Made by a program: the position numbers and the translations under genes
NCBI RefSeq assembly: GCF_000739655.1
Contig: NZ_BATR01000017.1
Coordinates: 1 to 39,071 of the forward strand
DNA length: 39,071 bases
Source of the DNA: Verrucomicrobium sp. BvORR106
GTDB lineage: Bacteria; Verrucomicrobiota; Verrucomicrobiia; Verrucomicrobiales; Verrucomicrobiaceae
Direction of reading: 5' to 3'
Shown: in pieces, positions 7,132 through 15,766 of the stretch
Layout of the letters: each line of letters opens with the position of its first letter
Numbering within the stretch: position 1 is the first letter of the stretch
The notes under the pieces: model-generated
Seen by the model: only the letters and a program-made list of their open reading frames with translations
Databases searched by the model: none
Told to the model about the DNA's origin: nothing

Positions 7132-8614
7132 AGGTCAGTAGTTCTCTAACTACGTGCCCGTGCACGTCGGTCAGGCGGCGGTCGATGCCGTTGTGGCGGA
7201 CCGTCAGCCTTTCGTGGTCGATGCCCAGCAGGTGCAACATGGTGGCGTGGATGTCATACACCTGCGTGGGATGATCCCGGTCCAGCGGCTTGTAGCCCCA
7301 TTGATCGCTCTCGCCATAGGTCACGCCGCCTTGGATGCCGCCGCCGCAGAGCCAGTTGGTGAAGCAGTACGGATTGTGATCCCGCCCTGAGCCGCCTTGC
7401 GTGGAGGGCATGCGGCCAAACTCGGTGGTCCAGAGGATCAGCGTATCCTCCAGCAGGCCGCGCTGTTTGAGATCCAGGATGAGAGCGCTCACCGCCTTGG
7501 CCATGCCCCAGGCCAGCGGGCCGTGGTCTCTCTCAACGTCCTCATGACTGTCCCAGTTGCGGCGGGGAAAGCCGTTGTCATTGCCGCTCCAGATCTGTAC
7601 GAACCGCACCCCGCGCTCCAGCAGACGGCGGGCGGTCAGGCATTTGCGTCCCATGCAGTCCGCCTCCTCCGCAGGATTGATCTCGGTGGGCCACACCTTG
7701 CGGTGCTCCTGGATGCCGTACATTTCCTTGATCCGCTCAGGCTCTCCCGAGATATCGAGCGCTTCAGGGGCGGCCAGTTGCATCTTGGCTGCCAGTTCAT
7801 AACTGCGGATGCGAGAGTCGAGCCGCGGATCCCCGCCATGCAGCGCCGCATGCTGACGGTTCAAGCGGGTTAACAGATCCTGTCCCGCCGACTCAGACTT
7901 CGCGCTGACATAGGAGCCCGCCTTGTGCGGGTAGAGATCCGCAATGGGCACCTCTGCACCGGGATAGATGATCGTGCCCGCATGCTGGGAAGGAAGGAAC
8001 GCCGCATCCCAGTTCTTGGGTCCGTTGGAGGCGAACCCGCGATGATCCGGCAGCACGACGAAGGAGGGCAGGTTCTCGCTAAGCGAGCCCAGTCCATAGC
8101 TCACCCAGGAGCCCATACCGGGAAATCCCGGCAGATTGAATCCCGTGGCCTGGAGCAGTGTGCCCTGTGAGTGCACACCCGTCTTGCCAACCAGATTGTG
8201 GACGAAGGCCATGTCATCCACGCAGGCACCCAGCGGGGCCACCACCTCGCTCAGCATCTTGCCGCTCCCGCCGTAGGCCTTGAAATCCCACACCGGCTTC
8301 TTCCAGGGACCCAGACCATTTTGAAATGCCTCCACCGCCTCGCCGAAGTCGGAGGGCTCGCCGTGGTGCTTGATGAGCGCTGGCTTGTAGTCAAAGAGAT
8401 CGATGTGGCTCGCAGCCCCTGCCATGAAGAGCTGCACCACCCGCTTCGCCCGCGGCGCGCGCATGGGCGCCCGCCCCTCCCCGGAGGCCGCCGCCTGGAG
8501 GACCTCACTCTGCAGGAGCGATCCCAGCGCCAGCAGCCCGAACCCCTGCCCGCTGGCCGCCAGCAGATCCCGGCGGCTCAGAGTTCTTGGTGATAACATC
8601 GACGGCGTCTTCAT
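7130..8614 (-). CDS. DUF1501 family protein, Tat-exported
   Basis: 494 residues. The N-terminus carries a twin-arginine signal (LSRRDLLAASGQGFGLLALG), so the folded protein is probably exported by Tat. The body matches the DUF1501 family (distantly alkaline-phosphatase/sulfatase-like): RVVQLFMAGAASHIDLFDYK, FVVLPDHRG, GVRFVQIWSGNDNG, DTLILWTTEFGRMP and GRDHNPYCFTNWLCGGGIQG. It lies 18 bases downstream of the PSD1 cytochrome gene in one operon; this pairing is a PVC hallmark. The biochemical role is not established, though such pairs are linked to breakdown of complex or sulfated polysaccharides. Its stop codon is within the TTAGGAAT inverted repeat. Confidence 0.93.
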   Translation of the reverse strand: MKTPSMLSPRTLSRRDLLAASGQGFGLLALGSLLQSEVLQAAASGEGRAPMRAPRAKRVVQLFMAGAASHIDLFDYKPALIKHHGEPSDFGEAVEAFQNGLGPWKKPVWDFKAYGGSGKMLSEVVAPLGACVDDMAFVHNLVGKTGVHSQGTLLQATGFNLPGFPGMGSWVSYGLGSLSENLPSFVVLPDHRGFASNGPKNWDAAFLPSQHAGTIIYPGAEVPIADLYPHKAGSYVSAKSESAGQDLLTRLNRQHAALHGGDPRLDSRIRSYELAAKMQLAAPEALDISGEPERIKEMYGIQEHRKVWPTEINPAEEADCMGRKCLTARRLLERGVRFVQIWSGNDNGFPRRNWDSHEDVERDHGPLAWGMAKAVSALILDLKQRGLLEDTLILWTTEFGRMPSTQGGSGRDHNPYCFTNWLCGGGIQGGVTYGESDQWGYKPLDRDHPTQVYDIHATMLHLLGIDHERLTVRHNGIDRRLTDVHGHVVRELLT

Positions 8615-8632
8615 GGGCGTTGCATCAGGGGA

Positions 8633-11600
8633 TCAATCCACGAACGTGAACTCATTCAGGTTCAAGATAAGGCGGCAGGTGTTGGCCAGGCCGTGCTGGG
8701 CAGCATGGGCCACCAGCGCCGTCACCTCTTCACCGGTGGCCTCGCGCCCCAGTGCCAGCGACATGGCGCGCTGCATCTGCTGCTCAGGATCGGACGCCTC
8801 CTGCTCCAGGCGTTTGGCGAAGTGCTCCGCCATCGCCACCGTCAGGCCGTTGTTGAGCATGGCCAGCGCCTGCAACGGCGAGAGGCTCTCATTCCGCCTG
8901 TCCACCCGCATGGAGGGGTCCGCACAATCCAGCACCGTCATGAAGGGCTGCTGCTGGCTGCGCACGATGAAGCGGTAGATGCTGCGCCGGTGGCTGCGCG
9001 GATCGTTGGGATCATGCAGGTGATACTGATAGTGCGGCGAGTGCTCCGGCTTCTCGATCACGAAGTCCTGGAACGACGGGCCGCCCATCGTCAGATCCAG
9101 TCGGCCGCTCACGGAGAGGATGGCATCCCGCACCGCCTCCGCCTCCAGCTTGCGCCGGTTCTGCCGCCAGAGCAGCCGGTTGTCCGCATCCACTGTGGCC
9201 GCCCGCTCTGCAACCTGCGGTGCTGCATCACTCAGTTGCCGGTAGGTGCGGCTCATGACGATGAGCTTGTGCAGTGATTTCACAGAACCCTGCAAATCAT
9301 CACGGAAGGCACGCGCCAGCCAGTCCAATAGTTCCGGATGGCTGGGCGTGCCCCCCATGCGACCGAAGTCATTGGGCGTATCCACCAGACCGCGGCCAAA
9401 GTGATACTGCCAGACCCGGTTCACCATGCTGCGCCAGAAGAGGGGGTTGTCCCGGCTCGTGATCCATTGCGCCAGGGCCACACGTCGGGCCCCTTCGTCA
9501 TTCGCATTGGCACAGGCGAACTGGCCCGCCAGAGCATCGAACGCCGCGATGCCGCCTGGTGCCATCAGCTTGTCCGGTGTCTTCACATCACCGCGTTTCA
9601 GCAGAGCAATGGGCCGGGGTTTGCCGCCAGAAGGCCCCGTCCCGGTGAACGTGCCGCTCCCATAGTGCACGGTCCCGGCATAGACCACCTGCGGTGCGGG
9701 CATGGCAGAGAGTTCCCGGTTGATGCGCTCCACCTTTTCCCGCGTCACTTCTAGCTCCTTCAGATCCTCCGGCTTGGCATGCTTAGCCAACAGGCTTTTG
9801 CGTTGAGCCTCCAGATCTGCCAGCAGTCGCGACTCGTTGCCCGGCTCGAACCCCGGAGCGACACCGTCAATGAGGTTCACCCTAGCCCAGCGCGGCGGGG
9901 CCTCAATGACATCCCGCGAGGTGACCGTGCCGCCAGTGGCGAGGTTGTTTCCTTGCTCATCCAGCACCTGGAGCTCCGCCAGCGCCAGCATGTAGTCCTG
10001 CTTCCGCTCCGCCAGCCTTGTGGCGGTGAAGCGGACGTAGCGCCCTTGGGCGCTCTCCAGCTTGAGCGTCTGCAAGGCCGTTCCAGGACGCGGTTGATCT
10101 TCCGCATCCCGATGCACCGCCGCCTTCACCTGCCCCGCGGCAAAGGCAGGATCATCACTGACCTCCACGCGATACCGCACTGGGAATCCAAACCCGGCCC
10201 CGATGCCGTTAAAGTCATCATAGCACGGAGCCACCACCACGCGGTCCACCGCCACCGCCCGCCCCAGATCCACCTGCACCCATTTCACCTCGTCGCGGGT
10301 CGCGGCCAGTGCACTGTGATAACCAAACTTCGGACTCGCATTCCCCTTGGTAGCCTTGCGCGCCTCAGTGATTTTGCCATCCAGCGTCGCCAGTTCCGGC
10401 CCGGCTTTATCTTGAAGGCTCTTCTCCAGCTTTTTCTGCCGGTCGCTCAGCTGGCGCTGTTGATACTCCAGCTCCGTGCGCTTCCGGGTCAGCACAGGAT
10501 CGGTGTAGTACTTCTTGTCCGCCCTATCCAGCGCGGCAAACACCGCCTGAAGCGAGTAGTAATCCTCTTGGGTAATGGGATCGAACTTGTGGTTGTGGCA
10601 CTGCGCACATCCCACCGTCAGGCTCATGAAGGTGCCCAGGGTGTTCTGCACCATGTCATCCCGGTCCAGATGCCGGGCGATCTTGCCGTCGATCTTTGAC
10701 TCCGGCACTTCAGCGTGGCCAATGAGATCCCACGGCCCTGCCGCGATGAACCCCAGCGCCTCCATGCCATCCCGCGTGCCGGGAAAGAGCACGTCCCCGG
10801 CGATCTGTTCTTCCGCGAACCGCGCATACGGCCGGTCCTCGTTGAAAGCACGGATCACATAGTCACGGTACGGCCACGCATTGTTGCGGGGCTTGTCCTT
10901 GTCATAACCGTGCGTCTCCCCGTAATGCACCACATCCAGCCAGTGCCGCGCCCAGCGCTCGCCGTAGCGAGGTGAGGCCAGCAAGCGATCCACGAGACGC
11001 TCGTAAGCGCGGGCATCGGAGTCCGGATCCTGGAGGAAAGCAGCGAGTTCCTCCGACGACGGCGGCAGCCCGGCGAGATCGTAGGAGAGGCGGCGGATCA
11101 AGGTGCGTCGATCTGCCAAGGAGGCTTGGGTGAGACCTTTGGAGGCAAGAGCCCGCTGGATGAAGGTGTCCAGTGTTTCGCTGGTGGTGGGGAGATCGGC
11201 AGCGGCCACCTGTTGCAGCGGCTTGAAAGCCCACCAGTCCATCCGGTCCTCCGTCTTCGCCACATCCACGCCCTCCGGCCAGACTGCTCCTTCGTCGATC
11301 CAGCGCTTCAGTGTGTCGAGGTCCGTGGAGGTTAACTTCGGCACCGATGACTTCACCGGCGGCATCATCATCTTGGATTCAGCACCCGTAATGAAACGGA
11401 CAAGCGGGCTCCGGGTGCTGGCGCCCGGGACGATGTTTGGCGCATGGTTGTCGCCCTCGTGCAACGCTATCTGCTTCAGGTCCAGACGATAACCGCTCTT
11501 CTGCTTCTCCGGCCCGTGACAGTCATAGCAGTGCTTTTCGAGGATCGGCCGGACCTCGCGGACGAAGTCCACCGGGGTCGGAGTCGCTGCGGCGGAGAGA

Positions 11601-11659
11601 CCCACGCCGCTGAGGAAGACCAGGGCGAGGATGGAGGGCCGTTGCGGAAGCAATGTCAC
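8633..11659 (-). CDS. PSD1 / planctomycete cytochrome c domain protein (DUF1549-DUF1553)
   Basis: 1008 residues from a GTG start; no Shine-Dalgarno. Domains in order: signal peptide (about 1-25), planctomycete cytochrome c domain with haem site CYDCH (residues 44-48) and the family sequence HGPEKQKSGYRLDLK, DUF1549 (LASPRYGERWARHWLDVVHY), a second CxxCH in VGCAQCHNHKFDPITQEDYY near residue 351, a coiled segment, a discoidin-like insert around residues 450-570 (VKWVQVDLGRAVAVDRVVVA), and DUF1553 at the C-terminus (NRVWQYHFGRGLVDTPNDFG and RRKLEAEAVRDAILSVSGRL). Probably periplasmic and haem-bound. First gene of a two-gene operon with DUF1501. The discoidin-like module could bind carbohydrate, which is inference. 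Confidence 0.94.
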   Translation of the reverse strand: MTLLPQRPSILALVFLSGVGLSAAATPTPVDFVREVRPILEKHCYDCHGPEKQKSGYRLDLKQIALHEGDNHAPNIVPGASTRSPLVRFITGAESKMMMPPVKSSVPKLTSTDLDTLKRWIDEGAVWPEGVDVAKTEDRMDWWAFKPLQQVAAADLPTTSETLDTFIQRALASKGLTQASLADRRTLIRRLSYDLAGLPPSSEELAAFLQDPDSDARAYERLVDRLLASPRYGERWARHWLDVVHYGETHGYDKDKPRNNAWPYRDYVIRAFNEDRPYARFAEEQIAGDVLFPGTRDGMEALGFIAAGPWDLIGHAEVPESKIDGKIARHLDRDDMVQNTLGTFMSLTVGCAQCHNHKFDPITQEDYYSLQAVFAALDRADKKYYTDPVLTRKRTELEYQQRQLSDRQKKLEKSLQDKAGPELATLDGKITEARKATKGNASPKFGYHSALAATRDEVKWVQVDLGRAVAVDRVVVAPCYDDFNGIGAGFGFPVRYRVEVSDDPAFAAGQVKAAVHRDAEDQPRPGTALQTLKLESAQGRYVRFTATRLAERKQDYMLALAELQVLDEQGNNLATGGTVTSRDVIEAPPRWARVNLIDGVAPGFEPGNESRLLADLEAQRKSLLAKHAKPEDLKELEVTREKVERINRELSAMPAPQVVYAGTVHYGSGTFTGTGPSGGKPRPIALLKRGDVKTPDKLMAPGGIAAFDALAGQFACANANDEGARRVALAQWITSRDNPLFWRSMVNRVWQYHFGRGLVDTPNDFGRMGGTPSHPELLDWLARAFRDDLQGSVKSLHKLIVMSRTYRQLSDAAPQVAERAATVDADNRLLWRQNRRKLEAEAVRDAILSVSGRLDLTMGGPSFQDFVIEKPEHSPHYQYHLHDPNDPRSHRRSIYRFIVRSQQQPFMTVLDCADPSMRVDRRNESLSPLQALAMLNNGLTVAMAEHFAKRLEQEASDPEQQMQRAMSLALGREATGEEVTALVAHAAQHGLANTCRLILNLNEFTFVD

Positions 11660-11773
11660 GCAGGCAATAACGGCGGAGAGGAGGACGACCTCTGAAACGC
11701 AATCGCGGGACAGGGGCGAGATTGGTAAAATTTGGCAGCAGCGCCGAACGTGAGCGAGTTGCCGGAGAGTACC

Positions 11774-12255
11774 CGCGCTGTGGTTGGAGTACCGCGTTTA
11801 CGCGGCTCAGTCGTGCGTCTCCGACACCTCGCTCCGCTTCAACATTTCCAATGCCCGCCTAAAGGCCAATGCCATCAGGGAAAAGAATATGCCCCGAGCG
11901 CGAATGAGAGACGCTGCTGCGCATCCATTTCACGGTCGGCTGATTGTGCAGACTCATGAGGGCCGAAGGTCCGGCGTGATACCAGCCTTGGGAACGCCCA
12001 AGGAATCGATGACCCATTAACCCTTGAGGGCTGAAGGCCCGGCCTCATCAAGCCTGCCCATAACGAGCTTCCCTGAATGACTCCGGGCCTACAGCCCTCA
12101 ACATCTAAAACTAACGCCAACCTTGGGCGTTGCCCAAGGCTGGTATTACTCCGGGCTTTCAGCCCTCAGCTCGTTCGCAAAAGGAAAATCATCGGCCTGG
12201 TTACCTTTTCCCTGATGGCATTGGCTTAAAAGCGGAACTCCAACCACGACGCGCC
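11774..12255. repeat. Nested palindromic element C (about 480 bases)
   Basis: Several arm pairs are nested. Outer: GTGGTTGGAGTACCGC (11780-11795) with GGAACTCCAACCAC (12234-12247). Next: CCAATGCCATCAGGGAAAAG (11866-11885) with TTTTCCCTGATGGCATTGG (12206-12224). Next: 11956-12004 with 12118-12167, sharing ATACCAGCCTTGGG and CGCCCAAGG. Inner: TTGAGGGCTGAAGGCCCGG (about 12024-12042) with CCGGGCCTACAGCCCTCAA (12083-12101). Mini-hairpins recur, for example CCTTGGGC-GTT-GCCCAAGG and GGGCT-TTC-AGCCC. No gene is supported between the PSD1 start and the next stop. Confidence 0.87.
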
Positions 12256-12307
12256 CTTCATTCGGAGTTATCACCCATACTCGCGTTGATCCAAATTGCC
12301 TCCTCAC

Positions 12308-12340
12308 AAAAAAGGCGCGCCCGCTTTCACGGACACGCCT
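12308..12340 (-). terminator. Intrinsic terminator of the minus-strand protease operon
   Basis: Read on the minus strand: AGGCGTGTCCG, loop TGAAAG, CGGGCGCGCCT, then six T. The 11 bp stem (three G-U pairs) followed by the T-tract starts about 30 bases after the stop at 12371. Confidence 0.85.
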
Positions 12341-12370
12341 CAAATGAATTCGTCAAACAACCACCCGAAC

Positions 12371-13972
12371 CTACTCAATCCGCTTCAGCAGCCCCAAACG
12401 ATAGGCCCCGTTCAGCAGCTTCTGGTTGTCCAGTTCGGCGGTCACGGCATCGAGATACAGAAGCTTGGGGAAGTCATCCAGCTTGATGGTGTGGATGCTT
12501 TCCTTGGACTCCTTGAACACCTTGTCGAGATCGGCCAGATCATTGATCGGCTGGCCGTTGACCTCGCTCACAATGGCACCACCGACGCGCTCATAGCCCT
12601 GGGTGCTGCGAGTGGGGAGGGCGGCGGCGAGGATCACGATCTTGCGCTTGCCTTCCTTCTCGTAGTCATCCGTATGCTTGGCCACGTGCACCAGACGGAG
12701 TGGGGCGCTGGTTTCCCAGTCGTTGCCAAAGCTCTGGAGGAACGGGATGGAGAGCTCCTGGAAGATAAGTCCGCCCATGACGAGGAAGTTCGTGCCGCGA
12801 TCAAACAGATACGGGGCCACCAGGAAGTCCTTGGGGTTCTTCCGGGTGAGCTTGCCGGTGAGGGTCTGCTCTTTGCCTCCACGAAGGACCTTCACCTTGA
12901 GTTCGTCGCCTACATAGCTGCTGCCGCGCACGATGTGGCTCATGTTCAGGGTGCCGTACTTGGGATCTTTGTAGTCGCCGCGGGAGTCCACCTTGAAGCC
13001 GTTCATCTCGAGGATGATGTCTTCTTCCTTGAGGCCGATCTGCTCTGCAGATCCGCCCTTGGTCACGCCGCTGACATACACGCCCTGCTGGTCTTTCTTG
13101 AGCCCGAGGTACTCGCGGAACTGGTCGTCCAGTGTGATCTGGAACTCCACCCCCAGGCTGGGGAAGCCCTGGTACTGGCCATCCGCATTGTCCTTCAGGA
13201 AATGCTGGATGATGGGTCCGGGCAGGATCGTGGCCGTCTGGTTCTTGGAGTCATAACGCAGCAGCAGGCCGGCGAGCTTGCCGTCCCTGATGATAGGGAG
13301 GGTGAAGCTGTTGGCCTCACTGCGGATGATGCCGATGGTTTCATAGACCAGGAACATGCTGCCCTCGACATTGTAGAGGGAGGTGAGCACCTTGTTGATC
13401 TCCATCGGGGTGACGATGAGGTCCCCCACGCGGCCGAGCTGCCAGGTCTGGAGCTTGTCGCCCACCCGGGAGTCAGCATCCACCTTCAGCGGGGTGAGGT
13501 CTTCAAAGAAGTCCTTCACCGCGGTGGCGGGTTCGAGGAGTGCGAGGTTGGCCTCGTAGTCCACAGCCTTCACCTTGGCGGGGATCTTCCGGCCGGTGTC
13601 GGCCTGCTCGAGTTCGATGTAAGTGGCATCGGCCACGATCTGGCCGGTGACAAGGATGCGGTTGCCATCCAGCAGGACACCCAGGCCACGGCGGGCGCCG
13701 GGGGAGGACTTCTGCCACGGGATGCGGTAGTTCCAGGGCTGGAAGGTGACGTTCACCTTCACGAGGGCGGTGTTTTTGCCCGCGGCCTCGATGATGGGTG
13801 CTGGTCCGCCAGCAGAGACGACCGGCGCCTCCTCAGCAGCAGCGGGAGCGCCGCCAGCGGCACTGCCGGGCTTGGGCATGTCACCCGGGCCGGCCTGGGC
13901 CAGGCAGACGCCGCCGGTCAGCAGCGTGAGCGACAGCGAGGTGAAGGTGAGTGTAGCGCGAAAGAGATTCAT
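12371..13972 (-). CDS. HtrA-like pseudoprotease with PDZ domain (catalytic residues lost)
   Basis: 533 residues from MNLFRATLTF, with a signal peptide of about 25 residues (a longer frame begins at 14032, but its extra residues are unconvincing). It aligns along its length with the neighbouring HtrA-like protein: trypsin-fold part about residues 60-250, PDZ about 280-390 (GVYVSGVTKGGSAEQIGLKE), and a C-terminal PDZ-like part with GGAIVSEVNGQPINDLADLD. Where the neighbour has the catalytic His and Asp, this protein has Gln (LVTGQIV, Q111) and Asn (EANLALLE, N142). A Ser is present (S222, EANSFTLP) but the oxyanion GNSGGP motif is gone. So it is probably not a protease; a scaffold, chaperone or regulator of the neighbour is possible. 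Second gene of the operon, 68 bases after the active paralogue. Confidence 0.85.
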   Translation of the reverse strand: MNLFRATLTFTSLSLTLLTGGVCLAQAGPGDMPKPGSAAGGAPAAAEEAPVVSAGGPAPIIEAAGKNTALVKVNVTFQPWNYRIPWQKSSPGARRGLGVLLDGNRILVTGQIVADATYIELEQADTGRKIPAKVKAVDYEANLALLEPATAVKDFFEDLTPLKVDADSRVGDKLQTWQLGRVGDLIVTPMEINKVLTSLYNVEGSMFLVYETIGIIRSEANSFTLPIIRDGKLAGLLLRYDSKNQTATILPGPIIQHFLKDNADGQYQGFPSLGVEFQITLDDQFREYLGLKKDQQGVYVSGVTKGGSAEQIGLKEEDIILEMNGFKVDSRGDYKDPKYGTLNMSHIVRGSSYVGDELKVKVLRGGKEQTLTGKLTRKNPKDFLVAPYLFDRGTNFLVMGGLIFQELSIPFLQSFGNDWETSAPLRLVHVAKHTDDYEKEGKRKIVILAAALPTRSTQGYERVGGAIVSEVNGQPINDLADLDKVFKESKESIHTIKLDDFPKLLYLDAVTAELDNQKLLNGAYRLGLLKRIE

Positions 13973-14040
13973 GATGGGTTCTGAGAAAAAAGGTCTGTCA
14001 GAAAGAAGAGAAGTGGGAAATCGAGGAAACAAGGCCGGGG

Positions 14041-15567
14041 CTATTCGTCGCCCAGGTAGCTCTCCTCGCTCACGTCATACTTCTGCATGATCACCGGATG
14101 CGCGGCATCCGCCAGCTCCCGCTTCAACACCAGCGGACGGTTCTTCTCCAGAAGCTTGATGACCACGAACTTGCCGTCGCCTTCCTTCTTCTTGAGCGCC
14201 TCTGCCAGGTCCTTCATGGTCTTGATCTTCACGCCATTGACCTCATCCACGATGCTGTGCTGATACCCCTGGAGGTAGCTGTTCACTTCATCGGGCAGGA
14301 TGGTGGTGAGGATGACCACTTCCGGACGCTCCTTGAAGATCTCCTTCGTCATGTAGTTGTCGAAGACGTAGTTGACCAGCGGATCACGGATCGAGTGGGC
14401 CTCCATAAGGTTGCGGTTCATGGGCTGGAAGAGCATGCCTGCGTACATCACGTACTTGGGCCGCTGGTTGTACTGCTCACCCAGGGTGAGGTAGGGCAGG
14501 TACCGCTTGAGCGTCAGCTCCACCGATTTCTTCTCGCCCTTGCGGAGGATCTCGGCCTTGATCTTGTCACCGGCGAACTTGCGCTCGACCACTTCGTTCA
14601 TGTTCACCAGCTCGCCATCCACGCGGATGAGGCCGTTGGTGTACACGGGACTGCCATCCAGGGAGAGGATGACATCGCCCACTTCCAGCAGACCCGCCGC
14701 GCAGCTCGCGCCGTCCACATTGGCGACCATCACACCTAGACCGTTGTCCTCGAGACCGAGGGCCTTGATCTGGGCTGGGTTTTCCACCGGGAAGTCCGTG
14801 ACGGCGAGATCCATGTAGTGATCATAGCTGCCGTCTTCCACATCCTTGAGGAAGCGGTTGATGACCGGCACCGGGATCATGTAACCCACGTTCTGGGCCA
14901 CGGAGCCGCTGTAGCCCTGGAAGGCCACGCCGACCACCTTGCCGTTCTGCAAGACCGGACCGCCGCTGTTCCCCGGGTTGATCGCCGCATCCACCTGAAT
15001 GGCCAGGTGCTGGTCGATGCCACTGTGGGAGTAGCTCTGGAAGTCGATACGGGAAACCACGCCGCGGGTCACGCTGACGCGGTCGCCGCCGATGGGATAA
15101 CCGACCGCGATCACCTCGGTGTTGAGCTTCGGAATGCCATCGATCTGGAACGGCTTCAGGTGCTCGAACGGCTTGGGATCCACCGCCTCGATCATGGCGA
15201 GGTCACAATCATGCGCGATGAAGAGGATGCGGGCCTCGAAGGGCTCCGGATCATTCATCGTGCGGATGATGAGCTTGGTGCTGTTGCTCACCACGTGCGC
15301 ATTGGTGAGGAAGCGGTTCTTGCCCACCAGCCAGCCCGTGCCGCTGCCACTGGAGGGGCGGCCACCTTGCCACGGGATACGGTAGTCAGGCTGGAGGAAT
15401 GCAGCTTCGATGCGAACGATCGCTTCAAAGGGATCCGCATCGCCCGGCTGGGTCCGGTTTGCCGAATCTGGGGCTGGAGGCGGGACGGCGGCGGGTTTTT
15501 CCTCGCCCTTCAGGGGCAGCACCATGGCCGCGAAAGCGATGGCCGGCAGAAGCAGGAGTCTGGACAT
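14041..15567 (-). CDS. HtrA/DegP-like serine protease with PDZ domain (S1C family)
   Basis: 508 residues from MSRLLLLPAIAFAAMV, a signal peptide; an open frame extends to 15741, but the added residues look random. The trypsin-like domain has a full catalytic triad: H91 (FLTNAHVVSN), D122 (HDCDLAMIE) and S201 (NPGNSGGPVL), with the substrate-entry segment ITLNIR-equivalent VSVTRGVVSRIDFQ. A PDZ domain follows (LGVMVANVDGASCAAGLLEV, about residues 280-370), then a second PDZ-like C-terminal region (SIVDEVNGVKIKTMKDLAEA). Probably a periplasmic protein-quality-control protease. It lies upstream of the degenerate paralogue and shares architecture with it. An intrinsic terminator upstream (15649-15697) isolates it from the preceding gene, so its promoter should lie between about 15568 and 15648. 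Confidence 0.92.
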   Translation of the reverse strand: MSRLLLLPAIAFAAMVLPLKGEEKPAAVPPPAPDSANRTQPGDADPFEAIVRIEAAFLQPDYRIPWQGGRPSSGSGTGWLVGKNRFLTNAHVVSNSTKLIIRTMNDPEPFEARILFIAHDCDLAMIEAVDPKPFEHLKPFQIDGIPKLNTEVIAVGYPIGGDRVSVTRGVVSRIDFQSYSHSGIDQHLAIQVDAAINPGNSGGPVLQNGKVVGVAFQGYSGSVAQNVGYMIPVPVINRFLKDVEDGSYDHYMDLAVTDFPVENPAQIKALGLEDNGLGVMVANVDGASCAAGLLEVGDVILSLDGSPVYTNGLIRVDGELVNMNEVVERKFAGDKIKAEILRKGEKKSVELTLKRYLPYLTLGEQYNQRPKYVMYAGMLFQPMNRNLMEAHSIRDPLVNYVFDNYMTKEIFKERPEVVILTTILPDEVNSYLQGYQHSIVDEVNGVKIKTMKDLAEALKKKEGDGKFVVIKLLEKNRPLVLKRELADAAHPVIMQKYDVSEESYLGDE

Positions 15568-15648
15568 AATCTTGGGGATAACGCGCGAAAGGAGTCGTCT
15601 CAGACAACGGAGGCGCAAGAACTTACAAAAGTTTTGTTTGGTGAATGC

Positions 15649-15697
15649 AAAAAAAGCCCGGCTCAACCAGCCCCACAGAGCCGCAACGAATCCGGGC
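15649..15697 (-). terminator. Intrinsic terminator between the 221-residue secreted protein gene and the htrA-like gene
   Basis: On the minus strand GCCCGG ... CCGGGC is followed directly by seven T. The loop is about 30 bases and can hold extra pairing. It starts about 70 bases after the stop codon at 15767. Confidence 0.75.
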
Positions 15698-15766
15698 CAA
15701 CTTGTCGAATACGTGCGCCCGTCACTTTCAGGCGGCACCACGATGAACCATCAGGGCATCAGGCCC

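Noticed and set aside
1822-12255. The palindromic elements as CRISPR arrays or integron sites
   Set aside because: No regular spacers, no repeated unit of constant length and no cas or integrase genes; the arms are inverted rather than direct repeats.
12296-13984. 562-codon open frame on the plus strand
   Set aside because: Antisense shadow of the HtrA-like pseudoprotease; composition rich in Ala, Val, His and Gly and no recognisable fold.
14041-15741. Longer N-terminus of the HtrA-like protein from 15741
   Set aside because: The extra residues cross an intrinsic terminator and precede a good signal peptide starting at 15567.
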